Below are positions 57,180 through 64,000 of a stretch of 64,000 bases of DNA, in pieces; the stretch's first letter is position 1, and each line of letters starts with the position of its first letter. The notes under the pieces are model-generated. The model was not told the DNA's origin. It did not search any database and was given only the letters and a program-made list of their open reading frames with translations. Both the position numbers and the translations under genes were made by a program. Source of the stretch: Burkholderia sp. lig30 (GTDB taxonomy: Bacteria > Pseudomonadota > Gammaproteobacteria > Burkholderiales > Burkholderiaceae). The stretch covers positions 62,001 to 126,000 of the forward strand of contig NZ_JGVW01000080.1 of assembly GCF_000687455.2 (NCBI RefSeq), given 5' to 3'.

Positions 57180-58775
57180 TCAATCTGCCGCGACGCCCGG
57201 CTCGACCGCGCGCCGCAACCTGACGGGCGGCACCCGGCGGCAGTGCCATACCGCGTACACGGCCACGACGGCGGCCACCGCGATACCGAGATGGATCGCT
57301 CCGACGAGCGATTCCCGGGCCGTCTCCAACAATAGCGCGCCATTATGCCCTGCGCGCGTCAGCTCCCCGACGAGGCCGCCCTGTGCCGCGCGGTCGATCA
57401 GGATCTGCGGATCGGCGAGCCGCGCCTGCCATTGCGTCGCGTGGTCGGCGGCGAGCGCCGTGCGCACGCCGCCCGCGTACATCTGGTTGACGAGCGTGCC
57501 GGTGAGCGCGGTGCCAAGCATCCCGCCGACCATCCGCAGCGACTGCAGCAGCGCGGTGGCGATGCCCAGATGCTGGCGCCCGGCCATCTGCTGCGCGAAC
57601 ACGGTGAGGTTCGGCAGCACGAAGCCGAGGCCGACGCCACCCGCGACCATCAGCGTCATCAGCATCCACGCAGGCGTCGCATGCGTCGACACGACGACGC
57701 CGATGCAGGTGAACGCGAACAGCGCGAAGCCGACCTGCAGCATCGCGTTCGGATGCCGGATGCGGGTCACGACGCGCCCGTTCATGATGCTGCCGATCGT
57801 GATGAACACGACGAGCGGCGTGATGACGAGGCCTGCGTCCTTCGGCGACATGCCGAAACCGCCCTGGAACAGCAGCGGCGCATAGAACAGCAGCGAGAAC
57901 ATCGAAAACCCGCCGAGAATCGCGAGCGTGAACAGCGCGGCCAGCGCGCGGTTGCCGAACATGTCGAACGGCAGGATCGGCTGCGCCGCGCGCCGCTCCC
58001 ACCACCACAGCGTGCCGCCCGCGGCGAGCGCGACGACAAGCAGCAGCGTCGGCCAGCTGGCGATGCCGTGCTTCGGGAGCCATTCGACGAACAGCTGCAG
58101 CGCGCCGAGCGACAGCGCGATCAACACCGCGCCCGGCCAGTCGAGCCGCATCTTCGTGTCGTGCTCGACATGCCGCAGGTGCGGCAGATAGCGGTAGACG
58201 AAGAACAGCGACAGCAGGCCGACCGGCAGGTTCACGTAGAAGACCGAGCGCCAGCCGTAATACTGGGTCAGCACGCCGCCGAGCGACGGGCCGACCGCGT
58301 TTGCGATGCCGAACGCGGAACTCATCAGCACCTGCCAGCGCAGTCTCACCACCGAATCGGGGAACAGGTCGGGAACGCACGCGAACGCGGTGCCGACCAG
58401 CATCCCGCCGCCGATCCCCTGCAGGCCGCGCGCCAGCACGAGAGACAACATGTCGTTCGCCATCCCGCACAGCACCGACGCGCCCGTGAAAACGACGATC
58501 GACACGACGACGAACGGTTTGCGCCCGTAATAGTCGCCGAGCCGCCCGAAGATCGGCACGGTGATCACCGAGCTCAGCAGGTATGAAGTCGCGACCCACG
58601 CGTACAGGTCGAACCCCTTCAGCTCCCCGACGATCGTCGGCAATGCGGTGCCGACGACGGTCTGGTCGAGCGCGACGAGCATCGTCACGAACGAGATGCC
58701 GATCATTGCAAGCAGCGATTCGCGGAACGGCAGCACTTGCCCGCTCGAATGGTGGGCGGCGGTATGGACGGCCAT
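57180..58775 (-). CDS. EmrB/QacA-type (DHA2) multidrug efflux transporter
   Basis: 531 residues, about 14 hydrophobic segments. The DHA2 motif L-D-Q-T-V-V-G-T-A-L-P-T-I is at 37-49, and G-R-L-G-D-Y-Y-G-R-K-P follows the second helix. Proton-driven drug exporter of the inner membrane; no EmrA-like adaptor gene is adjacent. Followed by a MarR gene and preceded by a palindromic candidate operator. Confidence 0.9.
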   Translation of the reverse strand: MAVHTAAHHSSGQVLPFRESLLAMIGISFVTMLVALDQTVVGTALPTIVGELKGFDLYAWVATSYLLSSVITVPIFGRLGDYYGRKPFVVVSIVVFTGASVLCGMANDMLSLVLARGLQGIGGGMLVGTAFACVPDLFPDSVVRLRWQVLMSSAFGIANAVGPSLGGVLTQYYGWRSVFYVNLPVGLLSLFFVYRYLPHLRHVEHDTKMRLDWPGAVLIALSLGALQLFVEWLPKHGIASWPTLLLVVALAAGGTLWWWERRAAQPILPFDMFGNRALAALFTLAILGGFSMFSLLFYAPLLFQGGFGMSPKDAGLVITPLVVFITIGSIMNGRVVTRIRHPNAMLQVGFALFAFTCIGVVVSTHATPAWMLMTLMVAGGVGLGFVLPNLTVFAQQMAGRQHLGIATALLQSLRMVGGMLGTALTGTLVNQMYAGGVRTALAADHATQWQARLADPQILIDRAAQGGLVGELTRAGHNGALLLETARESLVGAIHLGIAVAAVVAVYAVWHCRRVPPVRLRRAVEPGVAAD

Positions 58776-58792
58776 GTTTGTAGGCGCAACTT

Positions 58793-58820
58793 TTGACGTG
58801 TCAATTAATGGCGAATTCTA
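58793..58820 (-). promoter_or_regulatory. Candidate MarR operator and -10 for the efflux pump
   Basis: Palindrome TTGACGTGTCAA (58793-58804) lies 17 bases before the pump ATG. On the minus strand TAGAAT (58815-58820) is a good -10 immediately upstream, so the palindrome would cover the transcription start. This is the expected position for repression by the MarR protein. On + the TTGACG half could double as a -35 for the EcsC gene. Confidence 0.5.
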
Positions 58821-58880
58821 TCACGCTCGCGGTAAGCTGGCAGGCAGGCGGCACCCTGGCCGAAGCTGCAAGGAACAGAG

Positions 58881-59723
58881 ATGGAACCGATTTCAATCCG
58901 CGCGGCGGCGCTGTCGACCGATGACCTGAACGCGCTGCGGCGCGCGAAACACGTGCTCGAGAGCCCGTCGCTGACGTTGAAGCTGACGAGCCTGCTCGGC
59001 GCGCCGGTCGAGAAGATGATCGGCAAGCTGCCGGATGTCGCGACCGGCAAGATCAACGATGCGACCCAGCTGGCGCTGCGGAAATGTCTGGGCATTGCGC
59101 TGCGCACGCTCGGCAAGCCGGCCGCCGACGGCACCGGCACGCGCGAGCGACGGAGCAGCCTGCTGCACAAGCTCGCGGTCGCGACGACCGGCGCGGCCGG
59201 CGGCGCGTTCGGCTTCGTCGCGCTGCCGGTGGAGCTGCCGGTCACGACGACGCTGATTTTCCGCTCGGTCTGCGACATCGCGCGCAGCGAAGGCGAGGAC
59301 CTGTCGTCGGTGGACGCGCAACTGCAATGCCTCGCCGTGCTCGGCATGGGCGGCAACCCGGACAGGAAGGAGGAGGAAGCCGATCTCGGCTACTTCATGC
59401 TGCGCGGCGCGCTCGCGCAGGCGATCTCGAAGGCGTCGTCGGACCTCTCGTCGAAAGGGGTCGCCGCGCACGGCTCGGCCGCGGTGCTGCGGCTGGTGCA
59501 GACCGTCGCGTCGCGCTTTTCGGTACAGGTGACCGAGCAGATGGCGGCCAAGTCGATTCCGGCGATCGGCGCGGTGCTGGGCGCGACCGTCAACACCCTT
59601 TTCATCGATCACTTCCAGCAGATGGCGCGCGGCCACTTCACCGTGCGCCGGCTGGAACGCAAGTATGGCTCGCCGGCGGTCAGGGCCGCCTATCAGGCAA
59701 TCGACACCTCGCCCGCGCACTGA
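58881..59723 (+). CDS. EcsC-family protein
   Basis: 280 residues. EcsC domain over most of the length: a helical N-terminus, then G-A-A-G-G-A-F-G-F-V-A-L-P-V-E-L-P-V-T-T and R-S-V-C-D-I-A-R-S-E-G-E-D. No signal peptide; the Gly/Ala-rich segment at about 100-115 could touch the membrane. Named after a B. subtilis gene of the ecs operon; function unknown. The 3' end overlaps the convergent esterase gene by 31 bases. Confidence 0.85.
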   Translation: MEPISIRAAALSTDDLNALRRAKHVLESPSLTLKLTSLLGAPVEKMIGKLPDVATGKINDATQLALRKCLGIALRTLGKPAADGTGTRERRSSLLHKLAVATTGAAGGAFGFVALPVELPVTTTLIFRSVCDIARSEGEDLSSVDAQLQCLAVLGMGGNPDRKEEEADLGYFMLRGALAQAISKASSDLSSKGVAAHGSAAVLRLVQTVASRFSVQVTEQMAAKSIPAIGAVLGATVNTLFIDHFQQMARGHFTVRRLERKYGSPAVRAAYQAIDTSPAH

Positions 59724-60655
59724 ACCGCGCGCTCGACCGCGACGCGGCGCAGGAATGCGGCCGCCCGGTCGAGCGCCTGCCGCGATTCCGGCACCATCGG
59801 CGCATACAGCTGCCACACGTGCGGCATGTCGGGCCAGATCTCCATGTCGACCTGCACGTTCGCGGCCTTCGCCTTCTCGGCGACGCGGCGCGAATCGTCG
59901 AGCAGCACCTCGGTGCTGCCGACCTGGATGAACAGCGGCGGCAGGCCGGTGAAATCCGCGTAGAGCGGCGATGCATACGGATGCGTGCCCGGCGTGTCGC
60001 CGAGATACAGCTTCGCCGCCTTGCCGAGCGCCGCGCCGGCGAACATCGGATCGATGCCGTCGTGTGCGCGCAGCGTCTCGCCGGTCGCCGCGAGATCGGT
60101 CCACGGCGAGAACAGGATCGCGCCGGCCGGCAACGGTTCGCCGCGATCGCGCAACGCGACGAGCGTCGCGAGTGCGAGCCCGCCGCCCGCCGAATCGCCG
60201 CCGAGCACGATCGACTCCGGCGGCGTGCCCGCGTCGAGCAGCCGGCGATAGGCAGCCAGTGCGTCGTCGAGCGCGGCCGGAAAGCGGCTTTCCGGCGCGA
60301 GGCGATAGTCGAGCGAGAACGAGCGCACGCCTGCGCGCTTCGTCAGGCCAAAGACGATCGGCCGATGGGTTTTGGTCGAGCAGAAATAATAGCCGCCGCC
60401 GTGGAAGTACAGCAGCATGCGTCCGTGCGCGCGCGCGGCGGATGGATGCGCATGTTCGAGCCATTCGCCGCGCAGCGGCGCGTCGCCCGCACCGTAGCAT
60501 TCGCGCAGGCGGAAGCCGGACGGCGCGCGGTACGGCACCCGCATCCGCCACTCGGTGAAGCGTCGCGCACGGACGGGGTCGATCACCGCACGCAGGGTTT
60601 CGGGCCGGAACTGCCGGCGCAGCAGCCAGCAGGCGAACTTGCTTTGCCAACTCAT
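59693..60655 (-). CDS. HSL-family alpha/beta hydrolase (esterase/lipase)
   Basis: 320 residues from ATG 60655, since AAGGAG lies eight bases upstream; a GTG at 60664 would touch that site. Hormone-sensitive-lipase group: the oxyanion motif H-G-G-G is at 85-88 and the nucleophile Ser155 in G-D-S-A-G-G. D-x-x-x-P of the acid motif and a late H-V-W-Q-L-Y histidine complete a triad. Probably a cytosolic esterase for short acyl esters. Confidence 0.9.
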   Translation of the reverse strand: MSWQSKFACWLLRRQFRPETLRAVIDPVRARRFTEWRMRVPYRAPSGFRLRECYGAGDAPLRGEWLEHAHPSAARAHGRMLLYFHGGGYYFCSTKTHRPIVFGLTKRAGVRSFSLDYRLAPESRFPAALDDALAAYRRLLDAGTPPESIVLGGDSAGGGLALATLVALRDRGEPLPAGAILFSPWTDLAATGETLRAHDGIDPMFAGAALGKAAKLYLGDTPGTHPYASPLYADFTGLPPLFIQVGSTEVLLDDSRRVAEKAKAANVQVDMEIWPDMPHVWQLYAPMVPESRQALDRAAAFLRRVAVERAVQCAGEVSIA

Positions 60656-60744
60656 CGGACGCACTCCTTATCGAAGATGTGTCGATAGTACGTGCGATCG
60701 CGCCGGCGCCGCTCGACGGGAGCCTCTATATCAAACGCCGCGGC

Positions 60745-61179
60745 TCAGCCCGCGGGCAGCACCTGGCCGCGGATCTCGCCGGACGGATGGGCCTTCGTAT
60801 GGATGTTGAAATACCACTTGCCGCCCATCAGTTCGGTTACCTGCCCGTCGGTCAGCGCCTTTTCCCCCTTGATCGGGCTCGCCAGCGCGTCCTTCGGAAC
60901 CGGCACCTGCGCGCCCGCGTTCTGCCCGACAGGCGCCGGGCCGTGGAAATGCGCGGCGGTCGCCGGGCCGCTCAGGTCCCGGTACGTGACCGTCCATTGC
61001 AGCGTGTGGGTCGCGGTGTCGAACGTCGCGTCGACGGCGCCCGAACCCTTGCTGGTGGTCGGCGGCACTTCGCTCGACGGCTGCAGACTGGCGGTCATGC
61101 GAATCGTCTCGGCGAAAGCGCTGCCCGTGGACAGTACGCCGGCGAGCAACGCGACCGGCAAGAAACGCAGCTTCAGCAT
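60745..61179 (-). CDS. Secreted CHRD-domain protein
   Basis: 144 residues. Signal peptide (M-L-K-L-R-F-L-P-V-A-L-L-A-G-V-L) with a likely cleavage after A-F-A near residue 23. One CHRD (chordin) domain covers the rest: V-P-P-T-T-S-K-G-S-G-A-V, A-A-H-F-H-G-P-A, and near the end W-Y-F-N-I-H-T-K-A-H-P-S-G-E-I-R-G-Q. Periplasmic or exported; biochemical role unknown. Confidence 0.9.
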   Translation of the reverse strand: MLKLRFLPVALLAGVLSTGSAFAETIRMTASLQPSSEVPPTTSKGSGAVDATFDTATHTLQWTVTYRDLSGPATAAHFHGPAPVGQNAGAQVPVPKDALASPIKGEKALTDGQVTELMGGKWYFNIHTKAHPSGEIRGQVLPAG

Positions 61180-61349
61180 GCAATCTCCTCATACGTCGTT
61201 GGGCGCCGCCTCGCGGCGGCGGTATCGCCATGTTAGTCGATCCGCCGCCGATTCGGCGGCGCGCCGGCCATCCTGACAAGCTGTCAGCCTGACGTTGCCG
61301 AGAACATACCTTTGCAGCCGGACGCATGAATCCGCGCCACGCATTTCGC

Positions 61350-61434
61350 TACACTACGCGTCACACAGTTGCTTGTTTCCTTCGTTCGAAGGAGTCTGCG
61401 AGTATTCACGCGGCCGGTTGGCCGCGTTTTTTTT
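61350..61434 (+). ncRNA. Candidate small RNA ending in an intrinsic terminator
   Basis: In the 273-base gap between two minus-strand genes. A stem ACGCGGCC (61408-61415) / GGCCGCGT (61420-61427), loop GGTT, is followed on + by eight Ts (61427-61434). A second hairpin TCCTTC.../...GAAGGA lies at 61378-61393. TACACT (61350-61355) could be the -10, giving an RNA of about 70 bases. No + strand gene precedes the terminator, so an orphan RNA is the simplest reading. No family recognised. Confidence 0.45.
61408..61434 (+). terminator. Orphan + strand intrinsic terminator
   Basis: 8-base perfect stem, 4-base loop, eight Ts on the + strand only. On the minus strand the hairpin is followed by GTGAATAC, not a T run, so it is oriented for + transcription. 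Confidence 0.8.
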
Positions 61435-61452
61435 GCGTGCGCGCCGCGGCGT

Positions 61453-62097
61453 TCAAGTCAGGCCGATGCGTCGCGCGTAGCAGATCACGTCGAAATCATC
61501 TTCGAGCCCCAGCTTGCGCATCGCGCTGCGCTTCTGCGCGCTGACGGTCCTGACGCTGCGCCCGGACCGCTCGGCGATCTCGCTGACCGCGAGCCCCGAC
61601 GCGTAGCGGCGAAACACCTCCCACTCGCACGGGCTCAATGCGGCGGCGCGGGCCATCGGCAGCGCGTCAATTTCCGCCGCCGCCCGTTGCGCGCGCGGCG
61701 ACAGGAAGCGGCGCCCCGCCACGGCCGCGTCGATCGCGGCGGTCAGCGTGCCGGCGGCATCGCGCTTGTCGACGATCGCCGACACCCCGAGCTGCAACAA
61801 CCCCGCCAGCGGGCGCCCCTGATCCAGCATCGTCAGGACGACGACCCGCGGACGCCGCGACGACGTCAACAAGCGCTGCAGCCACGGCACCGCATTGCTT
61901 TCGCCATTCACGCCCGGCATGCCGATGTCCGTCACCAGCACATCGCATGCGTCGCGCGCGAGCGCCCGTTCAAGCGACGCCACGTCCGAGGCCCGCGCGA
62001 CGACGCGATAGCGCGCCACCTCCGCCAACAAAGCGTCGACGCCCATCAGAATCACCTGATGATCGTCGGCCACGACAATCCGCACAGTGTCGGCCAT
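61453..62097 (-). CDS. NarL/LuxR-type response regulator (first of three)
   Basis: 214 residues. The receiver domain has the acidic pair Asp11-Asp12, phospho-acceptor Asp57 (V-T-D-I-G-M-P), Thr89 and Lys111. C-terminal LuxR-type HTH: L-S-P-C-E-W-E-V-F-R-R-Y-A-S-G-L-A-V-S-E-I-A then S-V-R-T-V-S-A-Q-K. A normal, phosphorylatable DNA-binding regulator resembling BvgA/RcsB. 164 bases separate it from the next regulator. Confidence 0.92.
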   Translation of the reverse strand: MADTVRIVVADDHQVILMGVDALLAEVARYRVVARASDVASLERALARDACDVLVTDIGMPGVNGESNAVPWLQRLLTSSRRPRVVVLTMLDQGRPLAGLLQLGVSAIVDKRDAAGTLTAAIDAAVAGRRFLSPRAQRAAAEIDALPMARAAALSPCEWEVFRRYASGLAVSEIAERSGRSVRTVSAQKRSAMRKLGLEDDFDVICYARRIGLT

Positions 62098-62186
62098 CGG
62101 TACTGCTCCCCTTTTGTTCTGCTGTCATGTCAGGTCTCGCGCGCCCCGCTCTGCATCGGATCCGGCGCGCGGCCTCGTTGAATCGC

Positions 62187-62217
62187 AGCGGCACGCCGGG
62201 CATGCCGGCGTGCCGCT
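62187..62217. other. Hairpin between the first and second response-regulator genes
   Basis: Perfect 11-base stem AGCGGCACGCC (62187-62197) / GGCGTGCCGCT (62207-62217), 9-base loop, 45 bases after the second regulator's stop. No U tract on either strand, so not a classical terminator; it may limit readthrough or stabilise the 3' end. Confidence 0.5.
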
Positions 62218-62261
62218 GTCAGGGTCTGCTCGCATGCCGAACGCACATGCGACGGCCCCCC

Positions 62262-62975
62262 TTACGTCTCGCTCCCGCGCGGGACGCTGGAGATCATTCC
62301 GCTCGTCAGCGCGAAGCGATAGACGTCCGCATCGCTGCTCAGGTTGAGCTTGCGCATGGCGCGGCACTTCTGCGCGCTGATCGTCTTCACGCTTCGCTCG
62401 GTCTGCCGCGCGATATCGCTGATCGCATGGCCGGATGCGTACAACCGCAACACTTCGAACTCGCGCCGCGTCAGCCGCGCGCGCCATTGCTCGGCGGGCG
62501 AGCCCGGCAGGCCTTCGTACAGCGCGTCGCGGATGCGCGGCCCGAGATAGCGCTCCCGCGCATGGGCGGCAACGAGCGCGACGTGGATCAGCTCGACACG
62601 GTCGCGCTTGCTGATCACCGCGACGGCACCGCGTGCCAGCGCCGCGTTCAGTACCTGCGCATCCACGCTCACCGTCAGCACGACGATGGCGGCGTCGGGC
62701 CGGCTCGCGCGCACCTCTGCGAGCGCGTCGAGCCCCTGGGCCGCACCGCTGCCCGCCATCTCGAAACCCATCAGGAGCACGTCGAATGACGCATGCCCGC
62801 TCACGTCGAGCAATTCGGCGATCGACGCCGCGCAGCCGGCCAGCGCGACGTCGGGCAGGGAATCGATCACGCGCTCGAGCGCCATCAGCACCAGCGGATG
62901 ATCGTCGGCGATCATCACTCGGATCGGAATCGGCCGTGGCACGGCGGCCGGCCACTCAATGGAAAGGGTTTGCAT
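62262..62975 (-). CDS. Atypical NarL/LuxR-type response regulator lacking the phospho-acceptor Asp (second of three)
   Basis: 237 residues from ATG 62975; a ~18-residue N-terminal extension precedes the receiver. The acidic pair Asp24-Asp25, Thr101 and Lys123 are kept, but the phospho-acceptor position is Gly70 (D-V-L-L-M-G-F-E-M-A), and the Pro of M-P is Ala. The sister genes have Asp there. The LuxR HTH is intact: L-T-R-R-E-F-E-V-L-R-L-Y-A-S-G-H-A-I-S-D-I-A and S-V-K-T-I-S-A-Q-K. Likely acts without phosphorylation. Confidence 0.9.
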   Translation of the reverse strand: MQTLSIEWPAAVPRPIPIRVMIADDHPLVLMALERVIDSLPDVALAGCAASIAELLDVSGHASFDVLLMGFEMAGSGAAQGLDALAEVRASRPDAAIVVLTVSVDAQVLNAALARGAVAVISKRDRVELIHVALVAAHARERYLGPRIRDALYEGLPGSPAEQWRARLTRREFEVLRLYASGHAISDIARQTERSVKTISAQKCRAMRKLNLSSDADVYRFALTSGMISSVPRGSET

Positions 62976-63090
62976 CTCGCACGACGATGGAACGTGTAAA
63001 GGATTGGCGAAAGCCGCCAGCGTCGCCGATTTCGGCCGCCACTCATATACGAATTTGCCTAAAAATCCGGCCGCTACGTCGCCGCATGCA

Positions 63091-63732
63091 TCAGTCGAGC
63101 CCCTGCGCGTGGACGAAAACGAGCAGGCCGGGATCGCTGCTGACGCCGAGCTTGGCCATCGCATCGCGTTTCTGGCGGCTGACCGTCCTCACGTCCCGCC
63201 CGAGCCGCCGGGCGATCTCGACGACCGACAGGCCGTCGACGAACAGCGACAGCACTTCGGACTCGCGCGGCGAAAGCCGCTGCGACGGCCACGGCCCGCA
63301 CGGCGCCGACGCAGCCGCGCCGCCCGCGAGCGCCTTGCCCGCATAGACGCGCCCGCTCGCGACCTCGCGCACCGCTGGCACCAGCACATCCATCGACTCG
63401 GCCTTGCCGACGATGCCCTTCACGCCTTCGCGCATCAGCGTGTGCAGCACCGCCGCATTCGTCGCGCTCGTCAGGATCACGATGCGCAATTCCGGCCACT
63501 CGCGCAGCAGGCGGCGCACCAGCGGCAAACCGTCACCGAGCGCGCCGGACTCGTCCGGCATCGAGAGATCGCAGATCAGCACATCGCAACGCGTCACGCG
63601 CAGCAAATCGACGAGCGACGCGCCGTTGTCCGCCTGCCCGACCAGCTCCAGGTCGCCTGATTGCTTCAATATCGCTTCGATGCCAAGCAGAACGAACGGA
63701 TGATCGTCTGCTGCAATCACCTTGATTTTCAT
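63091..63732 (-). CDS. NarL/LuxR-type response regulator (third of three)
   Basis: 213 residues. Complete receiver pocket: Asp9-Asp10, Asp55 (I-C-D-L-S-M-P), Thr88, Lys110. LuxR-type HTH: L-S-P-R-E-S-E-V-L-S-L-F-V-D-G-L-S-V-V-E-I-A then V-R-T-V-S-R-Q-K. 115 bases before the second regulator's start. Faces the partial + strand gene at the window edge, perhaps its cognate kinase. Confidence 0.92.
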   Translation of the reverse strand: MKIKVIAADDHPFVLLGIEAILKQSGDLELVGQADNGASLVDLLRVTRCDVLICDLSMPDESGALGDGLPLVRRLLREWPELRIVILTSATNAAVLHTLMREGVKGIVGKAESMDVLVPAVREVASGRVYAGKALAGGAAASAPCGPWPSQRLSPRESEVLSLFVDGLSVVEIARRLGRDVRTVSRQKRDAMAKLGVSSDPGLLVFVHAQGLD

Positions 63733-63891
63733 GCCTCCCCCATTGAACGGCTTCCGCTCGAAAGCGCGATTCCGTGCAATTTAAATGCCTGGGGTCAAAC
63801 TTTGTAATAGGATCTTTCCGAAAGACGGCTCGACACCGACCCTTTCACGCGTAAAAATGGCGCTGCCCCCCATTCGGAGAACGCACGAACC

Positions 63892-64000
63892 GTGCCGGAA
63901 CACCGTTCGACATCCCACCCGCTCCTCCCATCCGGTCCGCGCTCGCCTGCTCGCGTCAGGCCGATGCTGAGCGGCCTCGCGGCGCTCGCCGCGCTCGGCG
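63892..64000 (+). CDS. Start of a + strand gene, partial; possible sensor kinase
   Basis: Open frame running off the window, from GTG 63892 or ATG 63964. From 63964 it reads M-L-S-G-L-A-A-L-A-A-L-G, which looks like a signal or first membrane helix. Position divergent from three response regulators suggests a sensor kinase, but nothing diagnostic is visible. GGAG at 63876-63879 is far (12 bases) from the GTG. Confidence 0.35.
   Translation, partial: MPEHRSTSHPLLPSGPRSPARVRPMLSGLAALAALG

Noticed and set aside
63785-63970. A 61-codon + strand frame near the window end
   Set aside because: No hydrophobic or domain pattern. The frame from 63892/63964 that continues past the window edge looks more like a real N-terminus.

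Overview
The window looks like a core segment of chromosome 1 of a Burkholderia species, most likely of the B. cepacia complex. This rests on the very high GC content, the strong G/C third-position bias that opens long antisense frames opposite real genes, and a familiar beta-proteobacterial gene order (lnt-glyQ-glyS-gmhB-plsC; ksgA-pdxA-surA-lptD; fmdB-DUF502-aspS-nudB-clsB). I see no tRNA, rRNA, CRISPR array, insertion sequence or prophage gene. Most of the window is dense housekeeping sequence.

Layout. 1-7624 (+): end of a CorC-type protein, then lnt, glyQS, gmhB, plsC and a YgjP-type metallopeptidase. 7702-9319: gloA (-) and a DMT exporter (+), divergent. 9421-15090 (-): ksgA, pdxA, surA and lptD (outer-membrane biogenesis). 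15306-17062 (+): amgK-murU cell-wall recycling pair. 17115-20127: Atm1-type ABC exporter (-), YciA-type thioesterase (+), and a NarM-like nitrate-reductase-associated protein (-) divergent from fdhD (+). 21054-26168 (-): cytochrome bo3 operon cyoABCD followed by a fatty-acid desaturase. 26625-33746 (-): fatty-acid beta-oxidation block (TetR regulator, acyl-CoA dehydrogenase, FadN-type bifunctional enzyme, thiolase, then an isomerase-like crotonase). 33965-41739 (-): clsB, nudB, aspS, DUF502, fmdB, a TPMT-like methyltransferase, ubiB and ubiJ. 41859-48588 (-): Tim44-like protein, ubiE, DUF971, HIT protein and a 1,336-residue FAD/Fe-S oxidoreductase. 49165-51524 (+): ilvA-queF.

51648-55981 is a coherent D-amino-acid module: RidA, N-acyl-D-amino-acid deacylase, a MurR/RpiR regulator, and a divergently transcribed D-serine dehydratase-like PLP enzyme. 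A perfect palindrome lies in the divergent promoter. 56087-60655 holds a DJ-1/PfpI protein, an EmrB-type efflux pump with a MarR regulator, an EcsC protein and an HSL-type esterase. 60745-64000 holds a CHRD protein, three consecutive NarL/LuxR-type response regulators and the first codons of a divergent + strand gene, perhaps their sensor kinase.

Points that stand out: the middle of the three response regulators has lost its phospho-acceptor aspartate (Gly at residue 70), although the rest of the receiver pocket is intact. An orphan + strand intrinsic terminator with eight Ts lies between two minus-strand genes (61378-61434) and suggests a small RNA. A NarM-like protein sits next to fdhD. The D-amino-acid locus combines production and detoxification of an enamine intermediate. 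All starts and functions are read from sequence only; no database search was possible.
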